Source: Desulfosporosinus lacus DSM 15449
GTDB lineage: Bacteria > Bacillota > Desulfitobacteriia > Desulfitobacteriales > Desulfitobacteriaceae
Assembly: GCF_900129935.1 (NCBI RefSeq)
Contig: NZ_FQXJ01000003.1
Coordinates: 434,001 to 498,000, forward strand
Direction: 5' to 3'
DNA length: 64,000 nucleotides
The notes beneath the pieces are model-generated. The model saw nothing but the letters and a program-made list of their open reading frames with translations, did not search any database and was not told where the DNA came from. Position numbers and translations under genes: made by a program. This document shows, in pieces, positions 17,263 through 27,152 of this stretch; the first letter of the stretch is position 1; each line of letters opens with the position of its first letter.

Positions 17263-17793
17263 ATGAACATTAATATTCGTGGTAAACATATCGAACTTAC
17301 AGACGCCCTTAAAGAGTATGTTATGAAACGTGTGGGTAAGTTAGCTAAATACTCTGACGAGTTTATGGACGTTCAAGTAACCTTGCTTGTCGAGCGTGAT
17401 CGGCATCGGGTGGAGGTTACTGCTCCACTCAATGGTATGATTTTGCGTGGCGAAGAAGAAACCGAAGATATGTATTCGTCAATCGACATGGTCGTTGAGA
17501 AATTAGAACGCCAAATTGATAAATATCGCACGCGTATTAATAAACGGATGCGCTCTAAAGTCCTGAAGGATCATGATCCTAAGCAACAAGTTGCAATGAG
17601 CGATGAACCGAGTGAGGAGATTGTTCGGAATAAGAAGTTTTCTGCTAAGCCAATGTCCGTAGAAGAGGCGATTATGCAGATGAATTTAGTAGGACATACA
17701 TTCTTTGTGTTTACAAATGCTGAAAGCCAAGAAATGAATGTAGTCTATCTGCGTAATAATGGAGACTATGGGTTGCTGCAACCTCAGACGTAA
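17263..17793 (+). CDS. hpf: Ribosome hibernation-promoting factor, long form
   Basis: Binds the 30S subunit and, in the long form, joins 70S ribosomes into inactive 100S dimers in stationary phase. 176 aa marks the long type: N-terminal S30AE domain (residues 1-100, opening MNINIRGKHIELTDALKEYV), a charged linker, and a C-terminal dimerisation domain (SVEEAIMQMNLVGHTFFVF). AGAAGGGGG precedes the ATG. Stands just before secA-prfB, a very conserved Firmicute order. A 13-bp palindromic terminator separates it from secA. Confidence 0.95.
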   Translation: MNINIRGKHIELTDALKEYVMKRVGKLAKYSDEFMDVQVTLLVERDRHRVEVTAPLNGMILRGEEETEDMYSSIDMVVEKLERQIDKYRTRINKRMRSKVLKDHDPKQQVAMSDEPSEEIVRNKKFSAKPMSVEEAIMQMNLVGHTFFVFTNAESQEMNVVYLRNNGDYGLLQPQT

Positions 17794-17855
17794 TCAGCCA
17801 GAGTTCGAGCAAATCGCGTGGTGTACTCGGACTGATCTGCCGCTAATAATTGAGC

Positions 17856-17881
17856 GAAAGGCCCGCATATGCGGGCCTTTC
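17856..17881. terminator. Palindromic terminator after hpf
   Basis: Perfect 26-bp palindrome (17856-17868 with 17869-17881), GC-rich core GGCCCGC/GCGGGCC and CCTTTC end. Weak T-run but strong stem. Confidence 0.7.
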
Positions 17882-18031
17882 TACATATATATTTAAAGAA
17901 CCGCAGATTTTATTTTGGTTCGAAGGTAAATAGGGAGAATATCCCATGAGTTAATCATCAGGCTTGGTTGCAGTCGTATCTCAAGGATGTTAGAATTAAG
18001 AAATATACAAAGATTGAGAAAGGTGGACATA

Positions 18032-20548
18032 ATGGGGTTTTTAGATTTATTCGATGATAATGCACGCGAAATACGAAAGTATCAAAAACGCGTTGCAGTG
18101 ATTAATAGCTTTGAACCGACGATCCAGGCTTTGAATGATGACGAATTGCGTGGTAAGACTGCTGAATTTCGAGGACGTTTGGAGCAGGGAGAAAGTCTGG
18201 AGAGTGTGCTGCCGGAGGCTTTTGCAGTTGTACGAGAGGCTGGCCGAAGGGTGCTTGATCAGCGACACTATGATGTACAGTTAATTGGAGGGATGGTCCT
18301 TCATGATGGCCGGATCGCCGAGATGCGTACAGGGGAGGGAAAAACTCTTGTAGCCACTTTGCCGGCCTATTTGAATGCCTTATCAGGAAAAGGGGTTCAT
18401 GTCATAACGGTCAACGATTACTTGGCTCGTCGCGACAGTGAATGGATGGGACGTATTCATCAATTTCTTGGTCTTTCCGTGGGCTTAGTTGTTCATGGGT
18501 TGAACTATGAGCAACGCCGAAACAGTTATGCTTCAGATATTGTTTATGGTACAAACAACGAATTTGGTTTTGACTACCTCAGGGATAATATGGTTACAAG
18601 ACCTGAGGCCTTGGTTCAACGTGAGTTGCATTATGCTATCGTGGACGAAGTAGACTCGATCCTCGTTGACGAGGCACGCACACCACTGATCATTTCTGGT
18701 GAAGCGGACAAGCCTACTGAGTTATATTTCAGGGTGGCCATGATTATTCCGCGCCTAAAAACCGAAGAGGATTATAAGGTCATTGAAAAAGAGCGTGTTG
18801 TCACCCTTACAGAAAAAGGCGTAAGTCGAGTGGAGAGCATGCTAGGTGTTGACAATCTTTATGAAGATATTCATAGCGAGCTCGCACATCATGTTAACCA
18901 AGCCTTGAAAGCGCAAACCCTTTTCAGACGTGACCGCGACTATGTGGTTAAAGACGGGGAAGTAATTATAGTTGACGAGTTTACTGGACGTCTGATGTTT
19001 GGGCGTCGCTACAGTGAAGGATTACATCAAGCCATAGAGGCTAAAGAGGGCGTCAAGATTGAAAAAGAATCACAAACGTTAGCCACGATCACCTTCCAAA
19101 ATTACTTTAGAATGTATGAAAAGCTCTCGGGCATGACCGGAACGGCTATGACGGAAGAACCAGAATTTCGCAAGATTTATAAACTGGACGTTGTAGAAAT
19201 TCCAACCAACAAGCCTTTGCTGCGTAAAGATGAGCCGGACATTATTTATCGTACAGAGGAAGGTAAGTTCTTAGCGGTTGTGGATAGTGTCATCGAACGA
19301 CATAGCAAAGGGCAACCGCTTCTGGTAGGAACGGTTTCCGTCGAAAGATCGGAACACTTAAGTACTTTGTTAGAAAGGCGAGGGGTTCCACACCAAGTCC
19401 TCAATGCCAAATTCCATGAAAAAGAAGCTGAAATTGTTGCTCAAGCCGGACAACATGGCATGGTCACAATTGCCACAAACATGGCTGGTCGAGGAACAGA
19501 TATTATTCTCGGTGACGGCGTGGCTGAAATAGGCGGTTTACATATTATTGGGACAGAGCGACATGAATCCAGACGAATTGATAACCAATTGAGAGGGCGT
19601 GCGGGACGTCAAGGTGACCCCGGATCAACTCAATTCTTTATTTCGTTAGAGGACGATTTAATGCGTTTGTTTGGTGCCGATAATATTATGGGCATCATGG
19701 ATAAATTAGGGATGGATGACTCTATACCTATTACCTCTAAAATGATTTCCCGTTCTATTGAAACCGCCCAACGACGAGTTGAGAACCGCAACTTTGAAAT
19801 TCGTAAACATGTACTTGATTATGATGATGTCATGAACCTGCAACGTGAGGTTATTTATGCTCAGCGGCGTGCAGTTCTCATGGGAGAAAATCTGCATGAC
19901 AATATCATGGACATGATAGAAAAGGCAGCCACAAATAGTATTAGCATGTTTAGTGGGGAAAGCACATTTCCGGAAGAATGGGATTTGTCTAGCTTAGCTG
20001 ATTATGTAGAAGGATTTTTTCTGCCTGGAATCCATTTATCACCCGAAGAGTTAGCAGAGCTTTCAGCTGAAGAAATTGAAGCAATGCTGATTGAAAAAGC
20101 GAAAGCACTTTACAAGAGCCGTGAAGAGTTATTTGGCGCTGACCTAATGCGTGAAGTTGAGCGAGCAGTAATGCTTCAAGTGGTAGACAGCAAGTGGATG
20201 GATCATCTTGATGCTATGGATATGTTGAGAGAGGGGATTGGGTTACGTGCCTATGGTCAGAAGAATCCACTCGTAGAATATAAGCGTGAAGGGTACGAAA
20301 TGTTCCAAGCGATGATTGACTCCATTCAGGATGATATTGTTCGTTATGTTATGCGGGTGACACCGCAAGTCCGGGAAGAAGTTGCAGAGCAGCCTCGTAA
20401 TGTAACAGAAAACCGCTATGAAGGTGAACCGAGTAAACCAGTTCACACCGGAGACCAAATTGGACGCAATGATCTTTGCCCATGTGGAAGCGGGTTAAAA
20501 TATAAAAAGTGTTGCGGGGCAAAGAAAAAGCAACATCCAGGAGCGTAG
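18032..20548 (+). CDS. secA: Preprotein translocase ATPase SecA
   Basis: Motor that pushes unfolded precursors through SecYEG. Walker A MRTGEGKT at residues 98-105; DEAD-type box [18 protein letters not shown]; helicase motif [15 protein letters not shown]; and a C-terminal zinc-binding tail [13 protein letters not shown] that contacts SecB-like partners or ribosomes. 838 aa. The ATG at 18032 follows GAAAGGTGG and gives the canonical [10 protein letters not shown] start; the upstream ATG at 17987 is rejected. Essential gene; prfB follows after 74 nt. Confidence 0.98.
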   Translation: MGFLDLFDDNAREIRKYQKRVAVINSFEPTIQALNDDELRGKTAEFRGRLEQGESLESVLPEAFAVVREAGRRVLDQRHYDVQLIGGMVLHDGRIAEMRTGEGKTLVATLPAYLNALSGKGVHVITVNDYLARRDSEWMGRIHQFLGLSVGLVVHGLNYEQRRNSYASDIVYGTNNEFGFDYLRDNMVTRPEALVQRELHYAIVDEVDSILVDEARTPLIISGEADKPTELYFRVAMIIPRLKTEEDYKVIEKERVVTLTEKGVSRVESMLGVDNLYEDIHSELAHHVNQALKAQTLFRRDRDYVVKDGEVIIVDEFTGRLMFGRRYSEGLHQAIEAKEGVKIEKESQTLATITFQNYFRMYEKLSGMTGTAMTEEPEFRKIYKLDVVEIPTNKPLLRKDEPDIIYRTEEGKFLAVVDSVIERHSKGQPLLVGTVSVERSEHLSTLLERRGVPHQVLNAKFHEKEAEIVAQAGQHGMVTIATNMAGRGTDIILGDGVAEIGGLHIIGTERHESRRIDNQLRGRAGRQGDPGSTQFFISLEDDLMRLFGADNIMGIMDKLGMDDSIPITSKMISRSIETAQRRVENRNFEIRKHVLDYDDVMNLQREVIYAQRRAVLMGENLHDNIMDMIEKAATNSISMFSGESTFPEEWDLSSLADYVEGFFLPGIHLSPEELAELSAEEIEAMLIEKAKALYKSREELFGADLMREVERAVMLQVVDSKWMDHLDAMDMLREGIGLRAYGQKNPLVEYKREGYEMFQAMIDSIQDDIVRYVMRVTPQVREEVAEQPRNVTENRYEGEPSKPVHTGDQIGRNDLCPCGSGLKYKKCCGAKKKQHPGA

Positions 20549-20622
20549 GCCTGACTGCTTACGGATTGAATTAGCGCATTGTTTCTTAGAAAGCAAATGG
20601 ATTTTGGAAAGGGTGAATATGA

Positions 20623-21730
20623 GTGCTTTCTGATTGGAAAAAGGATCTTGAAACATTATCACTGTCTTTGGCAGATTTGAGGGTTTCCCTTTGACGTCGC
20701 TAAGCGTATTGATAAAATTAGTGCCTTAGAGACGGAATTTCATAGACCTGATCTATGGGATGACCCGGTCTATGCTCAGAAAATAATGCAGGAGCTAGCC
20801 TTGCATCAAGGCAAAGTTAAAATTTATGAGGAGCTGGAGCGGGAACTTGAGGAGACTGCGACTCTCTGGCAATTAGCTGCGGAGGAAGACGATGTGAGCC
20901 TGGAACCCGAGATTGAGCAGGGGATAAGAGCGCTTAATCAAAGGTTTGAGGCCTTGGAAATAGAGTTATTGCTTTCAGGCCAGTACGATCGAAACAATGC
21001 CATTTTAACTCTCCATGCTGGAGCCGGCGGGACAGAAGCACAAGATTGGGTTCAAATGCTTTATCGACTTTATATTCGTTGGGGCGAGCGGCATGGATAT
21101 AAAGTGGAAACCCTGGACTTTTTACATGGGGAGGAAGCAGGCATCAAAAGCGCAACCCTGTCCTTCAGTGGGGAAAACGCCTATGGATATGTTAAGTCTG
21201 AAAAGGGTGTACATCGATTAGTAAGGATTTCGCCATTTGATGCATCAGGTCGTCGACATACTTCATTTGCTTCTGTAGATGTAATACCGGAAGTCGCTGA
21301 GGATAACGGCGAAATAACCATTGATACTGAGGATTTAAGGATTGATACATATCGATCCGGCGGAGCAGGCGGACAACACGTTAACAAGACGGATTCTGCT
21401 ATCAGAATTACGCATTTGCCGTCCGGGATCGTAGTTCAGTGTCAGAGTGAACGTTCTCAAACCCAAAATAAAGCTGCAGCTATGCGGGTTTTACAGGCAA
21501 AACTATTGGAACTTAAACGTAAAGAGCAAGAAACGGAGATTTCCGAAATTCGAGGCGAGCAACAAGAAAATGCTTGGGGCAGTCAAATACGTTCCTATGT
21601 CTTCCATCCCTATAGTATGGTTAAAGACCATCGTACGAATGTGGAAACTGGAAATGTTTCAGCAGTAATGGACGGGGAAATCGATGCATTTATTGCGGCG
21701 TTTCTTCAGAAGACTAAAACTGTTCAATAA
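20623..21730 (+). CDS. prfB: Peptide chain release factor 2 (programmed +1 frameshift)
   Basis: RF2 recognises UGA and UAA stops. The gene is split by the classic autoregulatory frameshift: a GTG start at 20623 (AAAGGG upstream) reads 23 codons to an in-frame TGA at 20692-20694 (CTT TGA C); ribosomes slip +1, skip T20692 and continue from GAC at 20693 to 21730, giving 368 aa. The first part reads MLSDWKKDLETL, a normal RF2 start. The anticodon-mimic tripeptide SPF lies in RISPFDASG near residue 202, and GGQ, the hydrolysis loop, near 250. Annotations starting at ATG 20786 would lose about 54 residues. Confidence 0.96.
20679..20695 (+). promoter_or_regulatory. RF2 recoding site
   Basis: Slippery CTT followed by TGA C (20689-20695), with an upstream SD-like GAGGG at 20681-20685. 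The usual stimulator is AGGGGG; here it is AGGGTT, at the same distance from CTT. It makes RF2 synthesis depend inversely on RF2 level. Confidence 0.93.
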
Positions 21731-21781
21731 CCCACAAAGTATAGCAGGCAGATTTGAAGATGTGTTAAAGGAGGGAATCGA

Positions 21782-22612
21782 GTGACCACAATTGAATTAA
21801 AGCGAGTTGCAAATGTTATTCGGCAAGACATTATATCCATGCTTGTTACTGCGAAATCTGGGCATCCTGGCGGAAGCCTATCCGCTGCGGATATCGTGGC
21901 AACGTTATTCTTCAACGAAATGCGAATTAATCCCAAGGATCCAAAGTGGGCGGATCGAGACCGTTTTGTCCTTTCTAAAGGGCATGCAGCTCCGGTGCTG
22001 TATTCTGCTTTGGCGGAGAAAGGCTATTTTTCCAAGGAAGAGTTAAAGGGGCTTCGTCAAACAGGGCATATGTTACAGGGACATCCTGATATGAAAAAGA
22101 CTCCCGGTGTGGATATGTCTACAGGCTCCTTAGGGCAAGGACTTTCAGCAGCCAATGGAATGGCCCTCGCAGGAAAGTTGGATGGCAAGGATTATCGAGT
22201 GTATGCTTTATTAGGCGATGGTGAGATGGCAGAGGGACAGGTTTGGGAAGCAGCGATGGCTTCTGCCCATTACAAACTGGATAATGTTACAGCTATCATA
22301 GATTATAACGGGTTGCAGATCGATGGCAAAACTGACAGTGTCATGTGTTCGGCTCCGCTTTTAGAGAAGTGGCAGGCATTTTGCTGGCACGTGATTGAAG
22401 TTGACGGGCATGATATTGATGCGTTGCTAGCAGCCTTTGCTGAGGCAAAAACGGTCAAAGGAAAGCCAACTATGATCATTGCCAAGACAGTGAAAGGTAA
22501 AGGGGTTTCCTTTATGGAAGACCAAGCAGGTTGGCATGGTAATGCGCCTTCAGTTGAGCAAGGCGAACAGGCCCTCAAAGAACTGCGGGAGGAGGCGGCG
22601 AACCTTGGCTGA
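21782..22612 (+). CDS. Transketolase, N-terminal (thiamine-PP binding) subunit
   Basis: First half of a two-gene transketolase of the non-oxidative pentose phosphate pathway; 276 aa. TPP/pyrophosphate domain features: SGHPGGSLSAADI near the start, GDGEMAEGQVWEA for TPP-Mg binding, and ATAIIDYNGLQ-like strand (VTAIIDYNGLQIDG). GTG start with GGAGGG upstream. It overlaps the second subunit by 8 nt, implying coupled translation and 1:1 assembly. Split transketolases are common in anaerobic Firmicutes and archaea. Confidence 0.93.
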   Translation: MTTIELKRVANVIRQDIISMLVTAKSGHPGGSLSAADIVATLFFNEMRINPKDPKWADRDRFVLSKGHAAPVLYSALAEKGYFSKEELKGLRQTGHMLQGHPDMKKTPGVDMSTGSLGQGLSAANGMALAGKLDGKDYRVYALLGDGEMAEGQVWEAAMASAHYKLDNVTAIIDYNGLQIDGKTDSVMCSAPLLEKWQAFCWHVIEVDGHDIDALLAAFAEAKTVKGKPTMIIAKTVKGKGVSFMEDQAGWHGNAPSVEQGEQALKELREEAANLG

Positions 22613-23549
22613 TAAACAAGCGACACGTGAAGCATATGGTAAAGCTCTCCTGATTTTAGGGGCGGAAAATCCAAACGTCGTTGTTTTAGATGCGGATTTA
22701 TCAAAGTCGACTAAGACTGCTGACTTTGGTAAAAAATATCCAGAACGTTTTTTTAATATGGGGATTGCTGAGTCAAACCTGCTGGGAACGGCTGCCGGCT
22801 TAGCTGCAGCTGGTAAGATCCCATTTGCCAGCACCTTTGCAATTTTTGCAGTTGGACGGGCATTTGAACAGATTCGCAATTCTATTGCTTATCCGAAGCT
22901 AAATGTAAAAATTGCAGCTACACATTCAGGAATTACGGTTGGGGAGGACGGCGGATCCCATCAGGCCATCGAAGACGTGGCGATCATGCGCGCTGTTCCC
23001 AATATGGTTGTTTTAGTTCCTGCTGATGGAGAGGAAACACGCCAAGTGATTTTAGCCTCTGCTAAATATTACGGACCTGTTTACATAAGGATGGGTCGTC
23101 TGGATGTTCCCCTGCTTTTTGACGAGGATTATCATTTTGAAATTGGGAAGGCAAATGTCCTTAAAGAAGGAACAGATGTTGCCATCATGGCTAATGGCAT
23201 TATGGTCTCTATGGCCCTGGAAGCGGCCTCTGATCTAGCCGCCGAGGGGATTAAGGTGAGTGTGGTTAACGTTGCTTCTGTAAAGCCGTTAGATGAAGAC
23301 ACGATTGTACGTGTTGCTAAAACCACTAAAGCTGTTGTGACAGCAGAGGAACACAACATTATCGGCGGGTTGGGAAGCGCGATCTCAGAAGTGCTTGCTG
23401 AAAGGCAACCTACGCCTATAGTTCGCGTCGGACTAAAAGACACCTTTGGGGAATCAGGGAAACCCGTGGAACTTCTCGAAAAGTACGGTTTGACTAAAGC
23501 GGCGTTGATCAAAGCTGTTCATGAGGTTCTTGCAAAAAAGCAAAAGTAA
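22605..23549 (+). CDS. Transketolase, C-terminal (pyrimidine binding) subunit
   Basis: Second half, 314 aa, holding the Pyr domain (catalytic Glu in MGIAESNLLGTAAG) and the C-terminal transketolase domain (TAEEHNIIGGLGSAISEVL). I choose TTG 22605, inside the end of the first subunit gene, because GGGAGGAGG lies about 8 nt upstream and the protein then starts ADKQATREAYG as in relatives. A frame opening at 22536 would add unrelated residues. A T-tailed terminator follows. Confidence 0.92.
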   Translation: MADKQATREAYGKALLILGAENPNVVVLDADLSKSTKTADFGKKYPERFFNMGIAESNLLGTAAGLAAAGKIPFASTFAIFAVGRAFEQIRNSIAYPKLNVKIAATHSGITVGEDGGSHQAIEDVAIMRAVPNMVVLVPADGEETRQVILASAKYYGPVYIRMGRLDVPLLFDEDYHFEIGKANVLKEGTDVAIMANGIMVSMALEAASDLAAEGIKVSVVNVASVKPLDEDTIVRVAKTTKAVVTAEEHNIIGGLGSAISEVLAERQPTPIVRVGLKDTFGESGKPVELLEKYGLTKAALIKAVHEVLAKKQK

Positions 23550-23593
23550 TTTAAGGCAAAACCTATTTTCTAAAGTCGATCTGATTTTTTAAT

Positions 23594-23627
23594 GGGACCA
23601 GCATACTGAAGTGCTGGTCTCTTTTTA
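23594..23627 (+). terminator. Intrinsic terminator after transketolase
   Basis: GACCAGCA (23596-23603) pairs with TGCTGGTC (23612-23619), then TCTTTTT. Confidence 0.8.
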
Positions 23628-23887
23628 TGTTCTACCGATGGATAACCGACAATAACCCTCGAATAGGGTCGATAAGCGACGTAAGCCCCAAGAACTCACT
23701 TAGGCGGAGCTGCAGTCACTTAAGTGAGTTCCTTTGATTAGTATTATCGTGTTTCAAGCGGTTACTGACTAATTCCAAAACATAAGAATGTTTTGGAATT
23801 AGAGACAGGAAATCCACGGCTGGTGTCGAATAAAATAAGAGTTATAGAGAAAAAAGGGGCGCTGCGTACAAAATCAAGGAGGACTGT
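23628..23887. other. Intergenic region before ftsE with dyads
   Basis: No gene. It holds AACTCACTTA (23693-23702) inverted at TAAGTGAGTT (23721-23730) and a perfect 15-bp dyad (listed separately). ACCCT/AGGGT form a smaller stem near 23654-23668. None carries a T-tail. Confidence 0.45.
23769..23802. repeat. Perfect 15-bp inverted repeat
   Basis: CTAATTCCAAAACAT (23769-23783) and its exact complement (23788-23802) with an AAGA loop. No T-run after it. About 85 bp before ftsE; operator or RNA hairpin. Confidence 0.6.
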
Positions 23888-24574
23888 ATGATTCAGTTAA
23901 CAAATGTGTCCAAGATTTATCCAAATGGTGCCAGAGCCCTTGTCGATGTCAATCTAAAAATTGGCAAAGGGAACTTTGTTTTTCTGGTAGGTCCTAGTGG
24001 GGCCGGTAAATCCACGTTAATCAAGTTATTATATCGTGAAGAGACTCCGACCCGTGGGCAGGTTCAGATCAACAGCAAGAATTTAGTTAGAATGAAAGAC
24101 CGGGAAGTGCCTTATCTAAGGCGTAATATCGGGGTGATTTTTCAAGATTTCAAGCTATTGCCGAACAAAACGGTTTTTGAAAATGTCGCATTTGCACTTG
24201 AAGTAATCGGAGTTGCCAAGCGTGAGGTTAGAAACCGTACCCTGGCGACATTAGAACTTGTTGGGCTTAAGGCAAAGGAGACAGCATACCCCCATGAACT
24301 GTCTGGCGGCGAACAACAGCGGGTCTGCGTAGCCCGGGCCATTATTAATAATCCTGCACTATTGGTGGCAGATGAACCAACCGGCAATCTCGACCCAGAT
24401 ACTGCATGGGATATTATGGAGTTACTTTATGATATCAATAAACGTGGCACGACCATTGTGATGGCTACTCACGCCAGGGCTATTGTAAATAAGATGCAAA
24501 AGCGTGTCATTGCTATAGAAAATGGTCGAGTAGCGCGTGATGAAGAAAAAGGGGGATATGGCTACGATGCTTAA
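23888..24574 (+). CDS. ftsE: Cell-division ATP-binding protein FtsE
   Basis: ATPase of the FtsEX complex, which does not transport but controls peptidoglycan hydrolases at the division site or side wall. Walker A GPSGAGKST near residues 36-44, signature LSGGEQQRV, Walker B ALLVADEPTGNLD, H-loop MATHA. 228 aa. AAGGAGG before the ATG. Overlaps ftsX by 17 nt. Confidence 0.97.
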   Translation: MIQLTNVSKIYPNGARALVDVNLKIGKGNFVFLVGPSGAGKSTLIKLLYREETPTRGQVQINSKNLVRMKDREVPYLRRNIGVIFQDFKLLPNKTVFENVAFALEVIGVAKREVRNRTLATLELVGLKAKETAYPHELSGGEQQRVCVARAIINNPALLVADEPTGNLDPDTAWDIMELLYDINKRGTTIVMATHARAIVNKMQKRVIAIENGRVARDEEKGGYGYDA

Positions 24575-25454
24575 TTCCTCTGGTTATATTTTCAGAGAGA
24601 CGATTAACTCTATGAAACGAAATCCGTGGCTTAGCCTGGCATCCGTCGTAACGGTTATGGTTTCTCTAGTGATCTTGGGTTACTCGATTTTTTTCTTAGC
24701 TAATGCCGCTAATATGGCTAAATCCTTTGAATCTGAGTTAGAGATTGGGGCATTTGTGCAAATTGAATACACGCCAGAAGAAGTACAGGACTTGAAAAGC
24801 CAGATTGAACAGATGCCGGGAGTAGAGTCAGTGACCTTGGTAACAAAGGAACAGGCTCTAGAAGAATTTGGCAGAACAATAGGTGGATCACAAGGTAATA
24901 TTGTTTCTGATGTAGGAGGAACCAATCCTTTTCCAGACAAGTTGACAGTCAAAGCTACCGATCCACAGAACGTTAAAGCTTTGGCTAGCTCGTTGGAGAG
25001 CAACCCAGGGTTATACAAAGTACGTTATGGACAGGACTTTGTGGATCAGCTTCTTAAATTCACACAATGGTTGAGATGGATTGGCTTTGGTGTAGTCGCC
25101 GCCTTCGGCATCGCAGCTGTTGTGCTAATTTCTATTAATGTTAAAATGAATGTCTTTTCTCGTCGTCGGGAAATTCAGATTATGAAATTAGTTGGCGCCA
25201 GTAATAGTTTTATTCGTTGGCCTTTTCTTATTGAAGGGTTAGCCTTAGGCCTGGTTGGAGGGACATTTGCAGCTGTCATTGTTGGACTTGGCTATAATTG
25301 GATTACAGTGTATGTTCAATCAACACTGACTTTTTTGCCAGTGGTTCAAAATGAAGTTCTCTTTCGTCAGGTTTCTATAGGCCTATTACTCGGGGGCATG
25401 GTGATGGGAGCCCTGGGAAGTTTATTTTCTTTGCAGAAATTCCTGCGCGCATAG
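24558..25454 (+). CDS. ftsX: Cell-division membrane protein FtsX
   Basis: Membrane partner of FtsE, 298 aa. Four transmembrane helices: one near residues 25-48, then three after residue 170, around a large external loop (about 50-165) that contacts hydrolases or their activators. The ATG at 24558 follows GAAAAAGGGGG inside the end of ftsE; ATG 24537 is too far upstream. A putative target hydrolase lies 294 bp downstream. Confidence 0.95.
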   Translation: MATMLNSSGYIFRETINSMKRNPWLSLASVVTVMVSLVILGYSIFFLANAANMAKSFESELEIGAFVQIEYTPEEVQDLKSQIEQMPGVESVTLVTKEQALEEFGRTIGGSQGNIVSDVGGTNPFPDKLTVKATDPQNVKALASSLESNPGLYKVRYGQDFVDQLLKFTQWLRWIGFGVVAAFGIAAVVLISINVKMNVFSRRREIQIMKLVGASNSFIRWPFLIEGLALGLVGGTFAAVIVGLGYNWITVYVQSTLTFLPVVQNEVLFRQVSIGLLLGGMVMGALGSLFSLQKFLRA

Positions 25455-25748
25455 GGATCGGAAGTGTCTTACTCTGTGGGGCATGCACATTCAGCGACAG
25501 TGTCAGCAGGACACTGTCGTCTACATGTAAAGTTTCATTGCTCGTCTTGCCCTTTCACCATCATGAAACCTTGCCATATAGGCTGGGTGTTCTAATATCA
25601 AACATCCTTGTTTGAGTAGACAACTCCAGTATACATATGCAGTACATTCGACACTAGGCACGTACTGTGCCGTTGCTTGGGCATATTGAAGTGCAAATGT
25701 CACTAAGTATTTCTATGATAAAGTTTTATTTAAGGACGGTGGGGTTGT
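25455..25748. other. Intergenic region, ftsX to M23 gene
   Basis: A 10-bp perfect stem CGACAGTGTC (25495-25504) / GACACTGTCG (25510-25519) without T-run follows ftsX and may be a weak terminator. The remaining 230 bp has a 60-codon - strand frame (25521-25703) that I do not recognise and that has no support beyond being open. Confidence 0.4.
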
Positions 25749-26900
25749 TTGTTTGGGAAGAAAGCCATACCAACTGTGCTAGTTAGTCTTCTTTTGCTTG
25801 GGACGTCGGCATTGCCTACCCGGGCTGATCAACTGGGGGAAAGTATTCAACAGAAAAATGATATTCAAAATCAAAAGGATCAAGCTCGTGGACAACTAAA
25901 CAAGCTTACCTATACATCGGAAAAGATGAAGACTCAACTGGCTCAATTAGAAACCCAAGTTGCTGCGGCTCAGACCGCTTTGAATCAAAATAAGGTTGCC
26001 TATGTGCAAGCGCAAACCCAAGTTACCGCTGCACAAAAGGAATTGGATCAAAAACAAAAAGAACTTGATGACCGACGTATAGCACTGGGAAAACGTGCAC
26101 GGGGAATTTATGAAAGTGGTCAGATTAGCCATTTGGAACTTCTCTTTCAGTCTACAGATCTCAGTGATTTCATTACGCGAATGGAGTATTTTTCTAAGTT
26201 AGTGGACAATGATCGTCAACTGCTTGCGGATATTGAATCCCAGAAAGCACAAATAGCCAAGAAAAAGAGCGACTTACAGGCTAAAAGGGATCAAGCCGCA
26301 AAGCTCGAAAAAGAAGCTGCGTTAGTCACTGCAGACCTTGAGAAGAAAAAATCCCTGCAAAGTAATGCTTTAGAACAGAATCAGAAAGCCCAGCAAGCTG
26401 CTTTTGATGAAATTGACCGATTGGAAGCCGAGTCAAAGGCATTGACGGAGAAAATTCGTAAATTGCAGGCAACACAGGCAGGAAAAGGATCTCAGGCAGG
26501 CAATGGAACAATTTCCACTTGGCCGGTACCAGGCTATTATGAGATAACCAGCCCCTTCGGCTGGAGGACTCATCCCATCACGAAAAAACGAAGTATGCAT
26601 ACCGGAACGGATGTTGGCGCTCCAACGGGGACTAAACTTCATGCTGCAGGAGCAGGGGTAGTTATAATGGCGGGTTGGAACACGGCCTATGGAAATATGA
26701 CAATTATTGACCACGGCAGTGGCATATCCACGCTCTACGGGCATCAGTCGCGCTTGGATGTCAGCGAAGGGCAATCCGTTGAAGCCAATCAAGTCATTGG
26801 GGCTGTCGGCTCAACAGGGTGGAGTACAGGAGCACACTTGCATTTTGAAGTTAGGGTAGGTGGAAATCCTACTGATCCTTTACAGTATTTCCCTAACTAA
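25749..26900 (+). CDS. Coiled-coil M23 (LytM) peptidase, EnvC/PcsB-like
   Basis: Secreted protein of 383 aa. Signal peptide (residues 1-26, cleavage near TRADQ), a long coiled coil (about 30-245, rich in Gln/Lys/Glu), and a LytM endopeptidase domain (about 265-383). The zinc ligands appear present: HTGTD (His284, Asp288) and HLHFE near 365, with the GHQS segment between, so it could be an active endopeptidase rather than only an activator. TTG start; GGTGGGG just upstream. The architecture and place after ftsEX match proteins controlled by FtsEX. Confidence 0.88.
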   Translation: MFGKKAIPTVLVSLLLLGTSALPTRADQLGESIQQKNDIQNQKDQARGQLNKLTYTSEKMKTQLAQLETQVAAAQTALNQNKVAYVQAQTQVTAAQKELDQKQKELDDRRIALGKRARGIYESGQISHLELLFQSTDLSDFITRMEYFSKLVDNDRQLLADIESQKAQIAKKKSDLQAKRDQAAKLEKEAALVTADLEKKKSLQSNALEQNQKAQQAAFDEIDRLEAESKALTEKIRKLQATQAGKGSQAGNGTISTWPVPGYYEITSPFGWRTHPITKKRSMHTGTDVGAPTGTKLHAAGAGVVIMAGWNTAYGNMTIIDHGSGISTLYGHQSRLDVSEGQSVEANQVIGAVGSTGWSTGAHLHFEVRVGGNPTDPLQYFPN

Positions 26901-27152
26901 TGGATAAGCAGTATTTCTACGCAAGGATAAGCATATAATAGAGCAAGTCTAAAGAAAACTTGGCTGGTGCTAAGCCTTGAAAGGCGTCACTTTTTCGCCA
27001 TCCTTGGTCAGCGATTGCCTAGTTGCACTAAATGCGCTGGTCTAACCTCGAACCTGGTGTTCGAGGTTAGAGCGACGCCATGGATGGCAAAAAGGGATAT
27101 TCAGAAAGTTATTCTTTCTGACTAGTGCAAGAAAGGGAAGGGGTTTACTGGA
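26901..27152. repeat. Intergenic region with dispersed repeat copy and nested hairpins
   Basis: The - strand copy of the 27-bp repeat lies at 26950-26976. A perfect 12-bp hairpin (27042-27053 with 27059-27070, loop CTGGT) is enclosed by a broken outer pairing of the CTTTTT...GCCATCC segment (26990-27003) with GGATGGCAAAAAG (27082-27094). CAGAAAG/CTTTCTG (27102-27108/27114-27120) follows. No gene. Confidence 0.6.
26950..26976 (-). repeat. Dispersed 27-bp repeat, copy 2 (reverse)
   Basis: Read on the - strand: GGCTTAGCACCAGCCAAG then TTTTCTTTA. Intergenic, just after the M23 peptidase gene. Confidence 0.7.

Noticed and set aside
20786-21730. prfB starting at ATG 20786
   Set aside because: Drops the first ~54 residues of RF2; the frameshift site at 20689-20695 restores the complete protein.
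25521-25703. 60-codon - strand frame between ftsX and the M23 gene
   Set aside because: I recognise no family and see no ribosome site; could be a decayed fragment but nothing supports it.
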